Notes under the pieces: generated by a model
Databases searched by the model: none
The model's input: only the letters and a program-made list of their open reading frames with translations
What the model was told of the DNA's origin: nothing
Origin: Paenalcaligenes sp050487225
GTDB lineage: Bacteria > Pseudomonadota > Gammaproteobacteria > Burkholderiales > Burkholderiaceae_B
Direction of reading: 5' to 3'
NCBI RefSeq assembly: GCF_050487225.1
Contig: NZ_JBKQGY010000002.1
Coordinates: 372,001-436,000, forward strand
Length of the DNA stretch: 64,000 nt
Part shown: in pieces, positions 5,981 to 14,127 of the stretch
How positions within the stretch are numbered: position 1 is the first letter of the stretch
How the letters are laid out: each line of letters starts with the position of its first letter
Position numbers and translations under genes: made by a program

Positions 5981-8380
5981 TCACCACCGGTATGAAACAG
6001 ACCCGATAATCCGCCGTCCTTCCCCGTAGAAGCAGGCAGACTGGCACACGGCTACGTATTTTTTATCGGCAATATTGTTCGCGTTCAATGCGAAGCGCCA
6101 AGGGCCTTTTTCATAGCTGATCATTGCGTCGAAAATAGTGAATGCGGGAACCATTCCGTCACCGTACAGAAACTTGGTGCTGCCAAAGTAACGCATCCCT
6201 AGACCTGCTTTCAGCCCAGGTAACCCCAAGTCACCAAAACGGTAATCACCCCACAGTGAGAACTGGTGATAGGGCACCTGCCCCATACGCTCACCTTCCT
6301 CTTCGGGATAGAGCGGACTCGCTTTGGTAGTACGCGCATCTGTGTAGGCATAAGCAACGATCACATTGATATTACGGCTAAGCTCACCTCGCGCCTCCAA
6401 CTCAATGCCTCTGGAACGCACTTCGCCAAGTTGTACGTCGTAGCTAGAATCCACAGGATCCGTCACGGCTAAATTTTGACGCTTCAGTTGATACACCGCA
6501 GCAGACAACGTGAAATTGTAATCGTCGGGTTGATAGCGAATACCTACTTCGTACTGCTCACCGGTAACTGGCTTAAATCTATCGCCGGTACGATCCGCAC
6601 CGTTCAGGGGCTCGAAAGACTCGCTATAGCTGAAAAATGGTGCTACACCGTTGTCAAACAAATAGACCAAGCCCGCCCGCCCGGTAAAGGCGCTGTCTGT
6701 TTCATCAGTCTTTGTGGTGCTAATCGTTGACTCACTTTTAAGATCAACCGTGTCGTATCGACCACCAAGCAATAAGACCAGCCTATCGTCAATCTTCATC
6801 TGATCTTGAACATAGAAACCCAAACGATGGGTTCGGTTTGTATCTGTGCCGTCTGTACGTAAGATTTCACCTACAGGTATAGAGTAATCGGGCGTGAAGT
6901 AGTCAAATGGTTGGGCACTCCGTCGATCGCGCGTGGTGACATGCTTCATTCGCGAATAATCAACACCAACGATGGCGGTGTGTTTGATCATTCCTTCGCC
7001 TAGTTTGAACTGCAGCGACGTATCCGCAACGATCGCTTGGGAATCGTCCGTCCTATCATAGGCGTAGCGGACGGCAGAGGTGCGTCCGTCCGCGCTCAAG
7101 TTATAGGTCAACGTCTGCGGGATATCGCCGTGAAAATCATAATATCGGACGTTCTGACGCAGCGTGATCTGGTCAGTAAAGGCATGTTCAAATAAATAGC
7201 CGACGGTATAACGCTCCGACTCATATTTGTCGTACCCAGGCGTGCCCGTGTAGCGATTTCTTGGAATGCGACCATACTTTGAACTATAGACCGTGGCCTG
7301 CGCTGGAAGACCAAGATTTTCTGCTGTCTTATCCTTCTGATAGTCGGCCAAGAGGGTGAGTGAGGTTCTTTCGCTTGGACGCCAAGCCAGGCCACCGGCA
7401 AGGAATGTACGGTTATCATCGATATGGTCGATAAAAGTTTTGCTGTCCCGCTGCAAAAAAGTCGCTCGATACGAAAACTCGCCATCCTCTGTCAACGACC
7501 CACCGAAATCACCTGATACTTGCTTACGGTCGAATGAACCATATTCAACATTAAGCTCACCCAGACTTTCTGTCGTAGGTCGTTTCGTCACTGTATTGAT
7601 AATGCCACCCGGCCCGGAAGCACCATAAAGTACAGATGACGCCCCTTTTAATAGCTCAATACGCTCTAGGCCGTACGGCTCCTGTTGACCGTTATATATG
7701 TTCACCGTGTATTTGGTTCCGTCTCGATACAAGCTACCGGTATATGCACTCGCCTCAAAACCACGAACGACCATCTCGTCAGCGACCTTAATCGGGCCAA
7801 CTTTGCTGCCTACCCCCGCGACATACCCAAGCGCCTCGACCAGCGTTTGTGCCTTGGTCGTTTCTATCTCCTCTGCGCCAACGATTGTGATCGACTGCGG
7901 CGTTTCAATAATGGGCGTATCAGTCTTTGTGGCCGTGACCGATCGTGTGGCCGCGTAGCCTCTCAACGGCCCGGTGGCAGTCTCAGAGGAGCCGGTTACG
8001 GTTACTGGTGCTAATTGTGCTGTGTCACCCGAAGCATGGCGCGAAAGCGTCACACTATTACCTTGTAGTGAATACTCGATCCCTGTGCCGCGTAACAACT
8101 GCTGCAAGGCTTGTTCCGGTGTCACATTGCCTGAAACAGCCGGTGCCGAAAGACCGTTGACCAAGTCTTGTGGATAAAAAATCTGCAATGAGGTCTGTTT
8201 TCCCAGTTGCAGCAGCGCCTGCCCAAGAGCCTGCGCCGGAATGCTGATCTGTTCCACTGCATCCTGAGCCCTCACATCAAGCGGCGCAACGCCAAAAACC
8301 AAAGCAATGGAGACTGACAATACTCCCAGCGTATGGACACGAGTGTGTCGCGCTGCGTTGCGTTGTGCCTTCATATTCAC
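5981..8380 (-). CDS. TonB-dependent siderophore receptor with STN signalling domain
   Basis: The 799-residue outer-membrane receptor has a signal peptide ending near VRAQD (about residue 39), then a secretin/TonB short N-terminal (STN) domain (about 43-113, EQISIPAQALGQALLQLGKQ ... GTGIEYSLQG). The plug follows (TPQSITIVGAEEIE ... LLKGASSVLYGASGPGGIIN, about 160-265). A 22-strand beta-barrel ends in the aromatic residue W (GSVSYRW). The STN domain marks it as a transducer that signals through FecR to FecI when loaded. FecR and FecI lie directly upstream on the same strand and a Fur-box-like site precedes the gene. The class resembles ferrichrome/pyoverdine/ferrioxamine-type receptors; the ligand cannot be named from sequence. 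Confidence 0.93.
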   Translation of the reverse strand: MNMKAQRNAARHTRVHTLGVLSVSIALVFGVAPLDVRAQDAVEQISIPAQALGQALLQLGKQTSLQIFYPQDLVNGLSAPAVSGNVTPEQALQQLLRGTGIEYSLQGNSVTLSRHASGDTAQLAPVTVTGSSETATGPLRGYAATRSVTATKTDTPIIETPQSITIVGAEEIETTKAQTLVEALGYVAGVGSKVGPIKVADEMVVRGFEASAYTGSLYRDGTKYTVNIYNGQQEPYGLERIELLKGASSVLYGASGPGGIINTVTKRPTTESLGELNVEYGSFDRKQVSGDFGGSLTEDGEFSYRATFLQRDSKTFIDHIDDNRTFLAGGLAWRPSERTSLTLLADYQKDKTAENLGLPAQATVYSSKYGRIPRNRYTGTPGYDKYESERYTVGYLFEHAFTDQITLRQNVRYYDFHGDIPQTLTYNLSADGRTSAVRYAYDRTDDSQAIVADTSLQFKLGEGMIKHTAIVGVDYSRMKHVTTRDRRSAQPFDYFTPDYSIPVGEILRTDGTDTNRTHRLGFYVQDQMKIDDRLVLLLGGRYDTVDLKSESTISTTKTDETDSAFTGRAGLVYLFDNGVAPFFSYSESFEPLNGADRTGDRFKPVTGEQYEVGIRYQPDDYNFTLSAAVYQLKRQNLAVTDPVDSSYDVQLGEVRSRGIELEARGELSRNINVIVAYAYTDARTTKASPLYPEEEGERMGQVPYHQFSLWGDYRFGDLGLPGLKAGLGMRYFGSTKFLYGDGMVPAFTIFDAMISYEKGPWRFALNANNIADKKYVAVCQSACFYGEGRRIIGSVSYRW

Positions 8381-8526
8381 GTTCTGATATTCCCATTCAA
8401 AAGAGACTAGCCGCCATCACATCATTGCTGTCGTTAGCCAAAACTGTGCGGGATACGGTACTTGCGAGTGCAAGACTCCGTCCCCTTACTAAGACAGACG
8501 GATGTCAGAGCAAATCACCACAATGA

Positions 8527-8545
8527 AAATGAGAATTATTTTTTA
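8527..8545 (-). promoter_or_regulatory. Fur-box-like site before the TonB receptor
   Basis: AAAATGAGAATTATTTTTT contains the core ATGAGAATTATT that resembles tandem NATWAT hexamers of Fur sites. It lies in the 255-base gap between FecR and the receptor, about 150 bases before the receptor start. Confidence 0.6.
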
Positions 8546-8635
8546 ATAGCATCGTAAATAGGTGGACACAGGCACTCATCTACCTGCCTAGAGAAGCCTA
8601 TTTCTACTTTCTAAAAAGTGCTATGGACGACGCGT

Positions 8636-9625
8636 TTAGCGTGCCACGATACGGATGCGACCGTCTGTCAATCTATAGACCTGTACCGGCGCAATCGCGG
8701 GCAAAGCCGAGATCATGGCATCCGGATCATTGACATTAAAAACACCCGCAACGCGGTAGTCCCGCAACTGCGGTGCGTCTAGCCGGGCTGACTGCGGCAG
8801 ATAGCGATTCATCTCGGCCACAACGCGCTCCAGAGGTGCGTTGTCAAAAACGATCTTGCCTTCGAGCCAAGCCGTTATGTTCTCGACCTGAACTTGCTCT
8901 ACCTTGGAGGCCCCATCTCGTCCGATGGCGACGTATTGACCACCTTTAAGCTGCTGTTTATCACGAGACCACCACTCGCCCGATGTGACGGCTACCGATC
9001 CGGACTCTACACTGACACTGACCTCATCATGCTCATATAAAACATCGAACCGCGTTCCTGTTACTTCCACTTCGGTATTGCCCGCTTGCACGATGAACGG
9101 CCTTTGCACATCCGACTCAACCACAGAGAACACTTCGCCGGAGATCAGTTCGATCACCCGCTGCCGCTCATAAAACGCCACATCGATACGCGTATTAACA
9201 TTTAACATCAGCCTTGAGCCATCTGGCAGCGCGACCTCACGTCTTTCCCCCTGACTGGTAGCGATGCTTGCACGATACAGCGCCTCTCCATGCAATAGGT
9301 TTGGCAGCGCCACCGCTGCTACGACACCTGCCGCACAGACAGTCGCCAACCCCAGCCCAAACTGTCGTCGAGTAAACACACGGCGTTTTGAAGGTTTCTG
9401 ATCGGGCTTAGCTAAGATGGCTCGCAGTCGCTCCTGCGGAAGTTGACTAGACGCATCCCAGAAAAACTCCACGCTACGATACAGGCGCTCATGTTCGGGA
9501 TCTTCCTGACGCCACGTCTGGCAGGCCTCGACCTCGTCCGGCGTCGCGTCTCCCGAGCGTATCCTGGTAAACCAGTGCACCGCCCGTTCACGCAGTTCAG
9601 AAGCATTCAGATTGTCAGGAGTCAT
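8636..9625 (-). CDS. FecR family anti-sigma regulator
   Basis: The 329-residue single-pass membrane protein has an N-terminal DUF4880 cytoplasmic domain with the conserved W-x(2)-R ... W-x(10)-H-x(2)-A-like order (HWFTRIRSGDATPDEVEACQ..., about 16-60). A membrane helix follows (about 92-112), then the periplasmic FecR domain (ATSQGERREVALPDGSRLMLN to VAVTSGEWW, about 120-225) and a C-terminal STN-like DUF4974 domain (KIVFDNAPLERVVAEMNRY, about 250-329). It passes the ligand-bound state of the receptor to the sigma factor. It follows FecI by 85 bases and precedes the receptor on the same strand, the canonical order. Confidence 0.92.
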   Translation of the reverse strand: MTPDNLNASELRERAVHWFTRIRSGDATPDEVEACQTWRQEDPEHERLYRSVEFFWDASSQLPQERLRAILAKPDQKPSKRRVFTRRQFGLGLATVCAAGVVAAVALPNLLHGEALYRASIATSQGERREVALPDGSRLMLNVNTRIDVAFYERQRVIELISGEVFSVVESDVQRPFIVQAGNTEVEVTGTRFDVLYEHDEVSVSVESGSVAVTSGEWWSRDKQQLKGGQYVAIGRDGASKVEQVQVENITAWLEGKIVFDNAPLERVVAEMNRYLPQSARLDAPQLRDYRVAGVFNVNDPDAMISALPAIAPVQVYRLTDGRIRIVAR

Positions 9626-9710
9626 ATATTGCCCTACGAGGCTCGATTTCGCATATAGCGTTTTATACCCTCTTATTTATACAGACGTTCATCAACAATG
9701 TCTGCCTCAG

Positions 9711-10211
9711 TCAATAGGGAGAGAATTTCTGTAGATTTTCATGAATATGCAAAAGCGCCTTATTCATATGCTTTTCGACCATGCTGCGCGATATACCCAT
9801 ATCTGCGGCAATCTCGGCATGCGTCCATCCTTCTAAGCGATGCCGGATATAGACCTTTTGACATTGCAGCGGTAACTCTTCAAGAGCGGTCATCAAGGCA
9901 TCCATGAGTTCACCTGTATAGACGGACGATTGCGCATCGTCCACCTTAGGGTGCTCATCGTCGTCTAATTCATCTAGGCAGCGCATATCCAGCACACTGC
10001 GTTTGCGATAAATATCCACCAAAGCGTTAGAGGCACTACGCGCTAAATACCTGCGCGAATCCTTGATGGTTCCGAGACCGTTTTCCAGCATGCTGAGCAT
10101 GGCCTCTTGAACGGCATCCTCGCCATCACCCTGCTTCTTCCTACGCCACGCCGCGACTAGCTCGCTGTAATGAGCGAGCCAACCTTTTTTGGAAGCAGAT
10201 GAGCGTGACAT
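9711..10211 (-). CDS. FecI-type ECF sigma factor
   Basis: The 166-residue protein has region 2 (GDGEDAVQEAMLSMLENG, about 28-45; RYLARSASNALVDIYRKR, about 55-72) and region 4 with a helix-turn-helix (LPLQCQKVYIRHRLEGWTHAEIAADMGISRSMVEKHMNKA, about 108-150). This is the iron-starvation ECF class. An in-frame ATG 48 bases further upstream (10259) overlaps a Fur-box-like element, so the ATG at 10211 is preferred; it also gives the same N-terminus (KKGWLAHY-ELVAAW) as the paralogue at 39.7 kb. It probably drives transcription of the receptor operon when FecR signals. Confidence 0.9.
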   Translation of the reverse strand: MSRSSASKKGWLAHYSELVAAWRRKKQGDGEDAVQEAMLSMLENGLGTIKDSRRYLARSASNALVDIYRKRSVLDMRCLDELDDDEHPKVDDAQSSVYTGELMDALMTALEELPLQCQKVYIRHRLEGWTHAEIAADMGISRSMVEKHMNKALLHIHENLQKFSPY

Positions 10212-10253
10212 CGAGAAATGTAGAATAGTCCAGCGTATGAAACGCTCATATAT

Positions 10254-10272
10254 TAACAATAATTCTCATTTC
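10254..10272 (-). promoter_or_regulatory. Fur-box-like site before the FecI-type gene
   Basis: TAACAATAATTCTCATTTC reads on the minus strand as GAAATGAGAATTATTGTTA, a good match to overlapping Fur hexamers. It sits 43 bases upstream of the chosen sigma-factor start, where a repressor would cover the promoter. Confidence 0.65.
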
Positions 10273-10358
10273 GATGTAGATTACCGACCAGGATTGCACG
10301 TCAACTCATTACGCGGTCTTTTTTCCGTCTAAAATCTTGTACTACCACTGGTGCTGAC

Positions 10359-10389
10359 ACCCGCCCCCTACAGGCGGGTTTATCTATTT
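10359..10389 (+). terminator. hairpin between FecI and GntP genes
   Basis: ACCCGCC and GGCGGGT form a perfect 7-bp stem with a 7-base loop, followed on the plus strand by TTATCTATTT. On the minus strand the T-tract is poor. It lies just past the stop of the GntP gene and probably ends that transcript or insulates the iron locus. Confidence 0.5.
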
Positions 10390-10398
10390 CAGAAAGCC

Positions 10399-11799
10399 TT
10401 AGAAACTACCAAACATCGTACCTAGGGCAATAACCACTACCAAGGCCATCATCGGCCAGACCATCGTCACCATCGCAATATTGGCGTAGGACTGGCGATG
10501 ATTCAATCTACAAATAGACAGCAAGGTAATAATGGCACCGCAATGCGGCAAGGTGTCTAAGCCACCAGCCGACATCACCGCCACACGGTGCAGTAACTCG
10601 GGACTAATACCTGCAGCATGCGCCATCTCTAGATAGGTAGACCCCAATGTCTGCAATGCAATACTTAAGCCGCCTGATGACGAGCCCGTAATACCGGCAA
10701 GCGTCGTCATAGCAATCGCCTCAGAAACCAGCGGATTGCCAGGGGTAACGTTTAAAACAAAATCGCGAATAATCACAAACCCTGTCAGGCTGGCAATCAC
10801 CGCACCATACCCTACCTCAGAGGCGGTATTAAACAAAGGCAACATAAAGCCAAATACACCTTTGTTTACGCTTTCGCGCAAGTTATGCCAACGCCCTAGA
10901 CGCATCAACACAAGGCTGGCATTGGCAACCACTAATGCAATAATCAGCGCCCACAACCCCACGGCATTTTTTGGGTTAACGCTAGGGAATTTTTCTATCA
11001 TGGCACTGAAGTCATGCCCTGGGAATATGCCATACGTAAACAAGGCATTCACGCCAATCACCAGAAACAGGGGTAGCAAGGCCAAGGCAATTGGCATGAT
11101 GGTTAGCCCCTCGTTTTCCTCGTCATCGGCATCTACCGCATCTTCAGGATGCTCTCCGTACCCCTCTTGTGCTGCCGCCGCTTTTCTCGCCCGGCTTTGT
11201 AACCACCACAACCCACCCGCAGCCATAATAATAGAGCCAATAATACCTAGCCCAGGCGCAGCAAAAACGTTAGTACCATAATAAGGAATAGGCAGTGCAT
11301 TCTGAATAGAAGGCGTGCCCGGCAAGGCGGTCATCGTGAAGGTGAAAGAGCCTAGGGCGATACTGGCAGGCACCAGTCTCTTAGGAATATCCGCCGCTCT
11401 GAACAAGTCTTTGGCAATAGGGTAAATCGCAAACGCGACCACAAATAATGACACCCCACCATAGGTAAGTATCGCGCATGCCGCAACCACGGTTGCAATA
11501 GCATGTTTGTGACCCAAGCGACGCACTAGATACTGAGCAATGCTATTTGCCGCACCTGAGTCCGCCATGAGCTGGCCAAATAATGCACCGAGTAAGAAAA
11601 TCGGCAGAAATGACAGCACATAATGACTCAGCGCTGTCATAAACGTATTCGTATAGATGGGCAACAAGAACCCTACATCACCCGACAGCAAAACAGCCAG
11701 AGCTGCCATCACTGGTGCAAGCAACAACACTGTTATGCCACGGTAAGCCAAGTACATCAGCAAAAGCAGCGACAATAAAATAGCAAGGGTACTTCCCAT
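10399..11799 (-). CDS. GntP family permease (sugar-acid / organic-acid proton symporter)
   Basis: The 466-residue integral membrane protein has about 12-14 hydrophobic segments. It opens GSTLAILLSLLLLMYLAYRGI, with family-like stretches HYVLSFLPIFLLGALFGQLM (about 59-78), YGGVSLFVVAFAIYPIAKDLF (about 113-133) and GITGSSSGGLSIAL (about 370-383). GntP proteins import gluconate, other sugar acids, glycerate or 3-hydroxybutyrate-like acids. An acidic cytoplasmic loop (about 215-230, AVDADDEENEG) follows helix 6. There is no catabolic gene for a sugar acid next to it, so the substrate is open. It appears monocistronic. Confidence 0.88.
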   Translation of the reverse strand: MGSTLAILLSLLLLMYLAYRGITVLLLAPVMAALAVLLSGDVGFLLPIYTNTFMTALSHYVLSFLPIFLLGALFGQLMADSGAANSIAQYLVRRLGHKHAIATVVAACAILTYGGVSLFVVAFAIYPIAKDLFRAADIPKRLVPASIALGSFTFTMTALPGTPSIQNALPIPYYGTNVFAAPGLGIIGSIIMAAGGLWWLQSRARKAAAAQEGYGEHPEDAVDADDEENEGLTIMPIALALLPLFLVIGVNALFTYGIFPGHDFSAMIEKFPSVNPKNAVGLWALIIALVVANASLVLMRLGRWHNLRESVNKGVFGFMLPLFNTASEVGYGAVIASLTGFVIIRDFVLNVTPGNPLVSEAIAMTTLAGITGSSSGGLSIALQTLGSTYLEMAHAAGISPELLHRVAVMSAGGLDTLPHCGAIITLLSICRLNHRQSYANIAMVTMVWPMMALVVVIALGTMFGSF

Positions 11800-12121
11800 A
11801 GACGTGAACTCCAGCTAATGAGTAAAAGAGGTTGTGCCCACAAGGTATATCAGATCGCGTTTACCTTTGTCCTGCTTAGAGACAAACTCTTATCGTTTTT
11901 CTGGCCTTATAGTGGGCGATGGAAGCCATACAGGGTCGTCGTCCCTAAATATTGGCATCCCTCAAGCTAACACCAACACACAATACATTGCCGCGCTCAT
12001 GCCAATGCCCTACTGACACGCGTACCATTCCCCTTCCGTTAGCACCTGATCTCAGCACTACCTCAGCAAAATCAGCTAAGCTTGGCTCGCTTCGCTATTT
12101 TTATCCGTAAGGCTTTTTCAC
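11800..12121. other. divergent intergenic region
   Basis: This is 322 bases between the GntP gene (minus) and the THI5-like gene (plus). No gene, riboswitch or strong palindrome is evident; in particular I see none of the conserved TPP-riboswitch boxes despite the THI5-like gene downstream. Promoters for both genes must lie here but cannot be pinpointed. Confidence 0.4.
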
Positions 12122-13027
12122 ATGACCGCTTCCGCATCTACACCTCTACCCACCGTTCGCATTGCTCTGGAATGGTATTTAAACCCCGACCACCTACCTC
12201 TGCTGCACGCACAAGCAGAAGCACGTCGCGACGGCGCTCTGAATATTGAGCTAGTCGTGCCAGATGATCATTACGATGGTTTTGCTGCGCTGGCCGAGGG
12301 CGAGGTAGAAGCGGTAGTCAACGAGCCGCTACACCTGATTGAAAAGCACGAAGAAGAGGTTGCCCTGCAATCACTAGGTACGTTTTTCCACACTGATGGT
12401 GGTGTGCTGATTACCCATGCCGCTCAAGCTACATTAAAAGCTGGCGGTGCTATTCGCGTTGCCTCGCCCGTATCCAACCCCGTGACTGACGGCTTGTGCC
12501 AGAACATTTTGATAGGCTGGATGCGCAAGCAATCCATCACCGTTAAGCCAGAACAAATCTCGGTATACGAAGCCGGTTTTGACCACATCGATAATCTGCA
12601 AAAAGGCGCGGATGCCGCGTGGCTAGCCTTTGCCAACATTGAAGGCGTGCATGCCAAGCTGTTGGGTCTACCCCTTGATCTGTGCCGCACCAGCGATGGT
12701 GATGTACCTGGGTTTTCTGCGTTGGAACTCATTGTGGATCGTAATGCTAACGCCACCACCAAAGACAACCTACAAACGCTAGTTCATTATTTGGATAAAG
12801 CCGTCGTAGCCCTTAAAGCTGACCCTAAAGCTGCACTAGAGCTGTGGTACAGCGCCAGTGGCGAAGCACCGTCAGACCTAACGCACGCAATGGTAGACGA
12901 CACACTAACCCGTTTTGTCGCTCCCGTTAAGGCCGATGCCGCACGTTGGCAGCCTATTTGGGACTACATGCGCACCCACGGTTCTGATGTTGTAGATGCC
13001 CCCACTTTTGCGGAAATCTTCGGCTAA
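12122..13027 (+). CDS. THI5/NMT1-like periplasmic-binding-fold protein without signal peptide
   Basis: The 301-residue protein carries the NMT1/THI5-like pattern: VRIALEWYLNPDHLPLLHAQAEA at about 12-34, then FAALAEGEVEAVVNEPLHLIE, and a type-II periplasmic-binding-protein layout. Bacterial relatives are usually exported binding proteins of thiamine-precursor or aromatic/nitrogen ABC importers. This one has no signal peptide (it starts MTASASTPLPTVRIAL) and no permease or ATPase gene beside it. It could be a cytosolic ligand-binding or enzymatic variant. The yeast THI5 cysteine motif is not present, so pyrimidine synthesis is not supported. The next gene is a PaaX-type regulator 169 bases downstream on the same strand. 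Confidence 0.7.
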   Translation: MTASASTPLPTVRIALEWYLNPDHLPLLHAQAEARRDGALNIELVVPDDHYDGFAALAEGEVEAVVNEPLHLIEKHEEEVALQSLGTFFHTDGGVLITHAAQATLKAGGAIRVASPVSNPVTDGLCQNILIGWMRKQSITVKPEQISVYEAGFDHIDNLQKGADAAWLAFANIEGVHAKLLGLPLDLCRTSDGDVPGFSALELIVDRNANATTKDNLQTLVHYLDKAVVALKADPKAALELWYSASGEAPSDLTHAMVDDTLTRFVAPVKADAARWQPIWDYMRTHGSDVVDAPTFAEIFG

Positions 13028-13196
13028 ATTCGCTCTCGCTATATACCAACATAAGCCGCGGAAGGCTTATGTTGGTTACCCTTCAGCTAAACAGTACCAA
13101 TTGCTCTGAGGTACACTATTGGCTATAAAAATCATGGCTTAGGCCACTATAGTCAGGCATTTTTCATGCCTAGTTCACCTTCCTCCACAGTACAAA

Positions 13197-14078
13197 ATGA
13201 GCAATTTTTCCGCCATCAATGAGTTTATCGCCGCACGTGAATACTGGCCCGGCGACCAAGCAGCTCATCACCACTACATCCTCACCCTATTTGGGCTGTA
13301 TGGTCGCCCAGCGGGAAAGCCCATTCCAGTATCGGCCATTGTGCGTTTGTTATCCGAGTTAGGCTCTGAGCCATCTAGCATTCGCTCCTCGATTTCTAGG
13401 CTCAAAAAACGTGGTGTACTCACCAGCAAACGCAGCAAAACCGGTAGCAGCTACGCCTTGGCAGAAAGCCTTGAGCTGCACATGCAAGCGGGTGATAGTA
13501 GGATTTTCTCCCCCGTTTCGGCCAGCATTGGTGACCCATGGTTGCTGGTGTCATTTTCTGTGCCAGAAAGCGAGCGCAAAAACCGCCATATTATCCGCTC
13601 AGGCCTAACCAAAATGGGGTTTGGTTCAGTGTCAGCAGGCTTATATATTGGCCCTGCCCGCTTGCAAAAAGAGGCCTCGGAATACATACAGGAATACCAA
13701 CTCTGGGCTTACGTAGACTTCTTTGTCTGTGAGGTCAGCGGCATCATGGATGCCCAGCAAAAAGTCAGCCAATGGTGGGACTTGCACAGTTTAGCGACGG
13801 AGTACGCCAATTTTGTAGGATTGTATGAGCCCGTGCTAAAAAAATGGCAGCATCACTTTTTACAGGGCCGCACAGAAACCGCACAAAGTGCGTTTGCTGA
13901 CTATGTACCCATGGTCACGCAATGGCGTAGATTGCCATTTTTAGACCCCGGCCTTCCCGCCGAGCTACTGCCCGAAAACTGGGTAGGCATTAAAGCCAGC
14001 AAGCTCTTTAACGACTTGCATCGTATGCTCAAACCCCTGTCTGAACAATACGTCTTAATGGCGTTTGAGAACCCATAA
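13197..14078 (+). CDS. PaaX family transcriptional regulator
   Basis: The 293-residue regulator has an N-terminal winged helix (about 22-80: HHHYILTLFGLYGRP ... IPVSAIVRLLSELGSEPSSIRSSISRLKKRGVLTSKRS). A central PaaX domain follows (WLLVSFSVPESERKNRHIIRSGLTKMGFGSVSAGLYIGP, about 105-145), then a C-terminal domain including FLDPGLPAELLPENWVG, the typical PaaX_C signature. The archetype represses phenylacetate degradation and binds phenylacetyl-CoA; no such catabolic genes are next to it. Its likely targets are itself and the THI5-like gene upstream, or a remote aromatic pathway. Confidence 0.88.
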   Translation: MSNFSAINEFIAAREYWPGDQAAHHHYILTLFGLYGRPAGKPIPVSAIVRLLSELGSEPSSIRSSISRLKKRGVLTSKRSKTGSSYALAESLELHMQAGDSRIFSPVSASIGDPWLLVSFSVPESERKNRHIIRSGLTKMGFGSVSAGLYIGPARLQKEASEYIQEYQLWAYVDFFVCEVSGIMDAQQKVSQWWDLHSLATEYANFVGLYEPVLKKWQHHFLQGRTETAQSAFADYVPMVTQWRRLPFLDPGLPAELLPENWVGIKASKLFNDLHRMLKPLSEQYVLMAFENP

Positions 14079-14084
14079 AAAAAC

Positions 14085-14112
14085 GCCCCATGCTGTCACA
14101 CATGGGGCATTT
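14085..14112. terminator. bidirectional intrinsic terminator between paaX-like gene and autotransporter
   Basis: GCCCCATG (14085-14092) pairs perfectly with CATGGGGC (14101-14108), with an 8-base loop. It has an A-run before and ATTTTCTT after, so it serves both converging genes. Confidence 0.8.
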
Positions 14113-14127
14113 TCTTTGGCTACCGCC

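Noticed and set aside
11834..12016. 60-residue plus-strand frame upstream of the THI5-like gene
   Set aside because: No ribosome site, no domain, and it lies in a promoter region.
11800..12121. Possible TPP riboswitch before the THI5-like gene
   Set aside because: None of the conserved CTGAGA or GGATAATGCC-type boxes is present.
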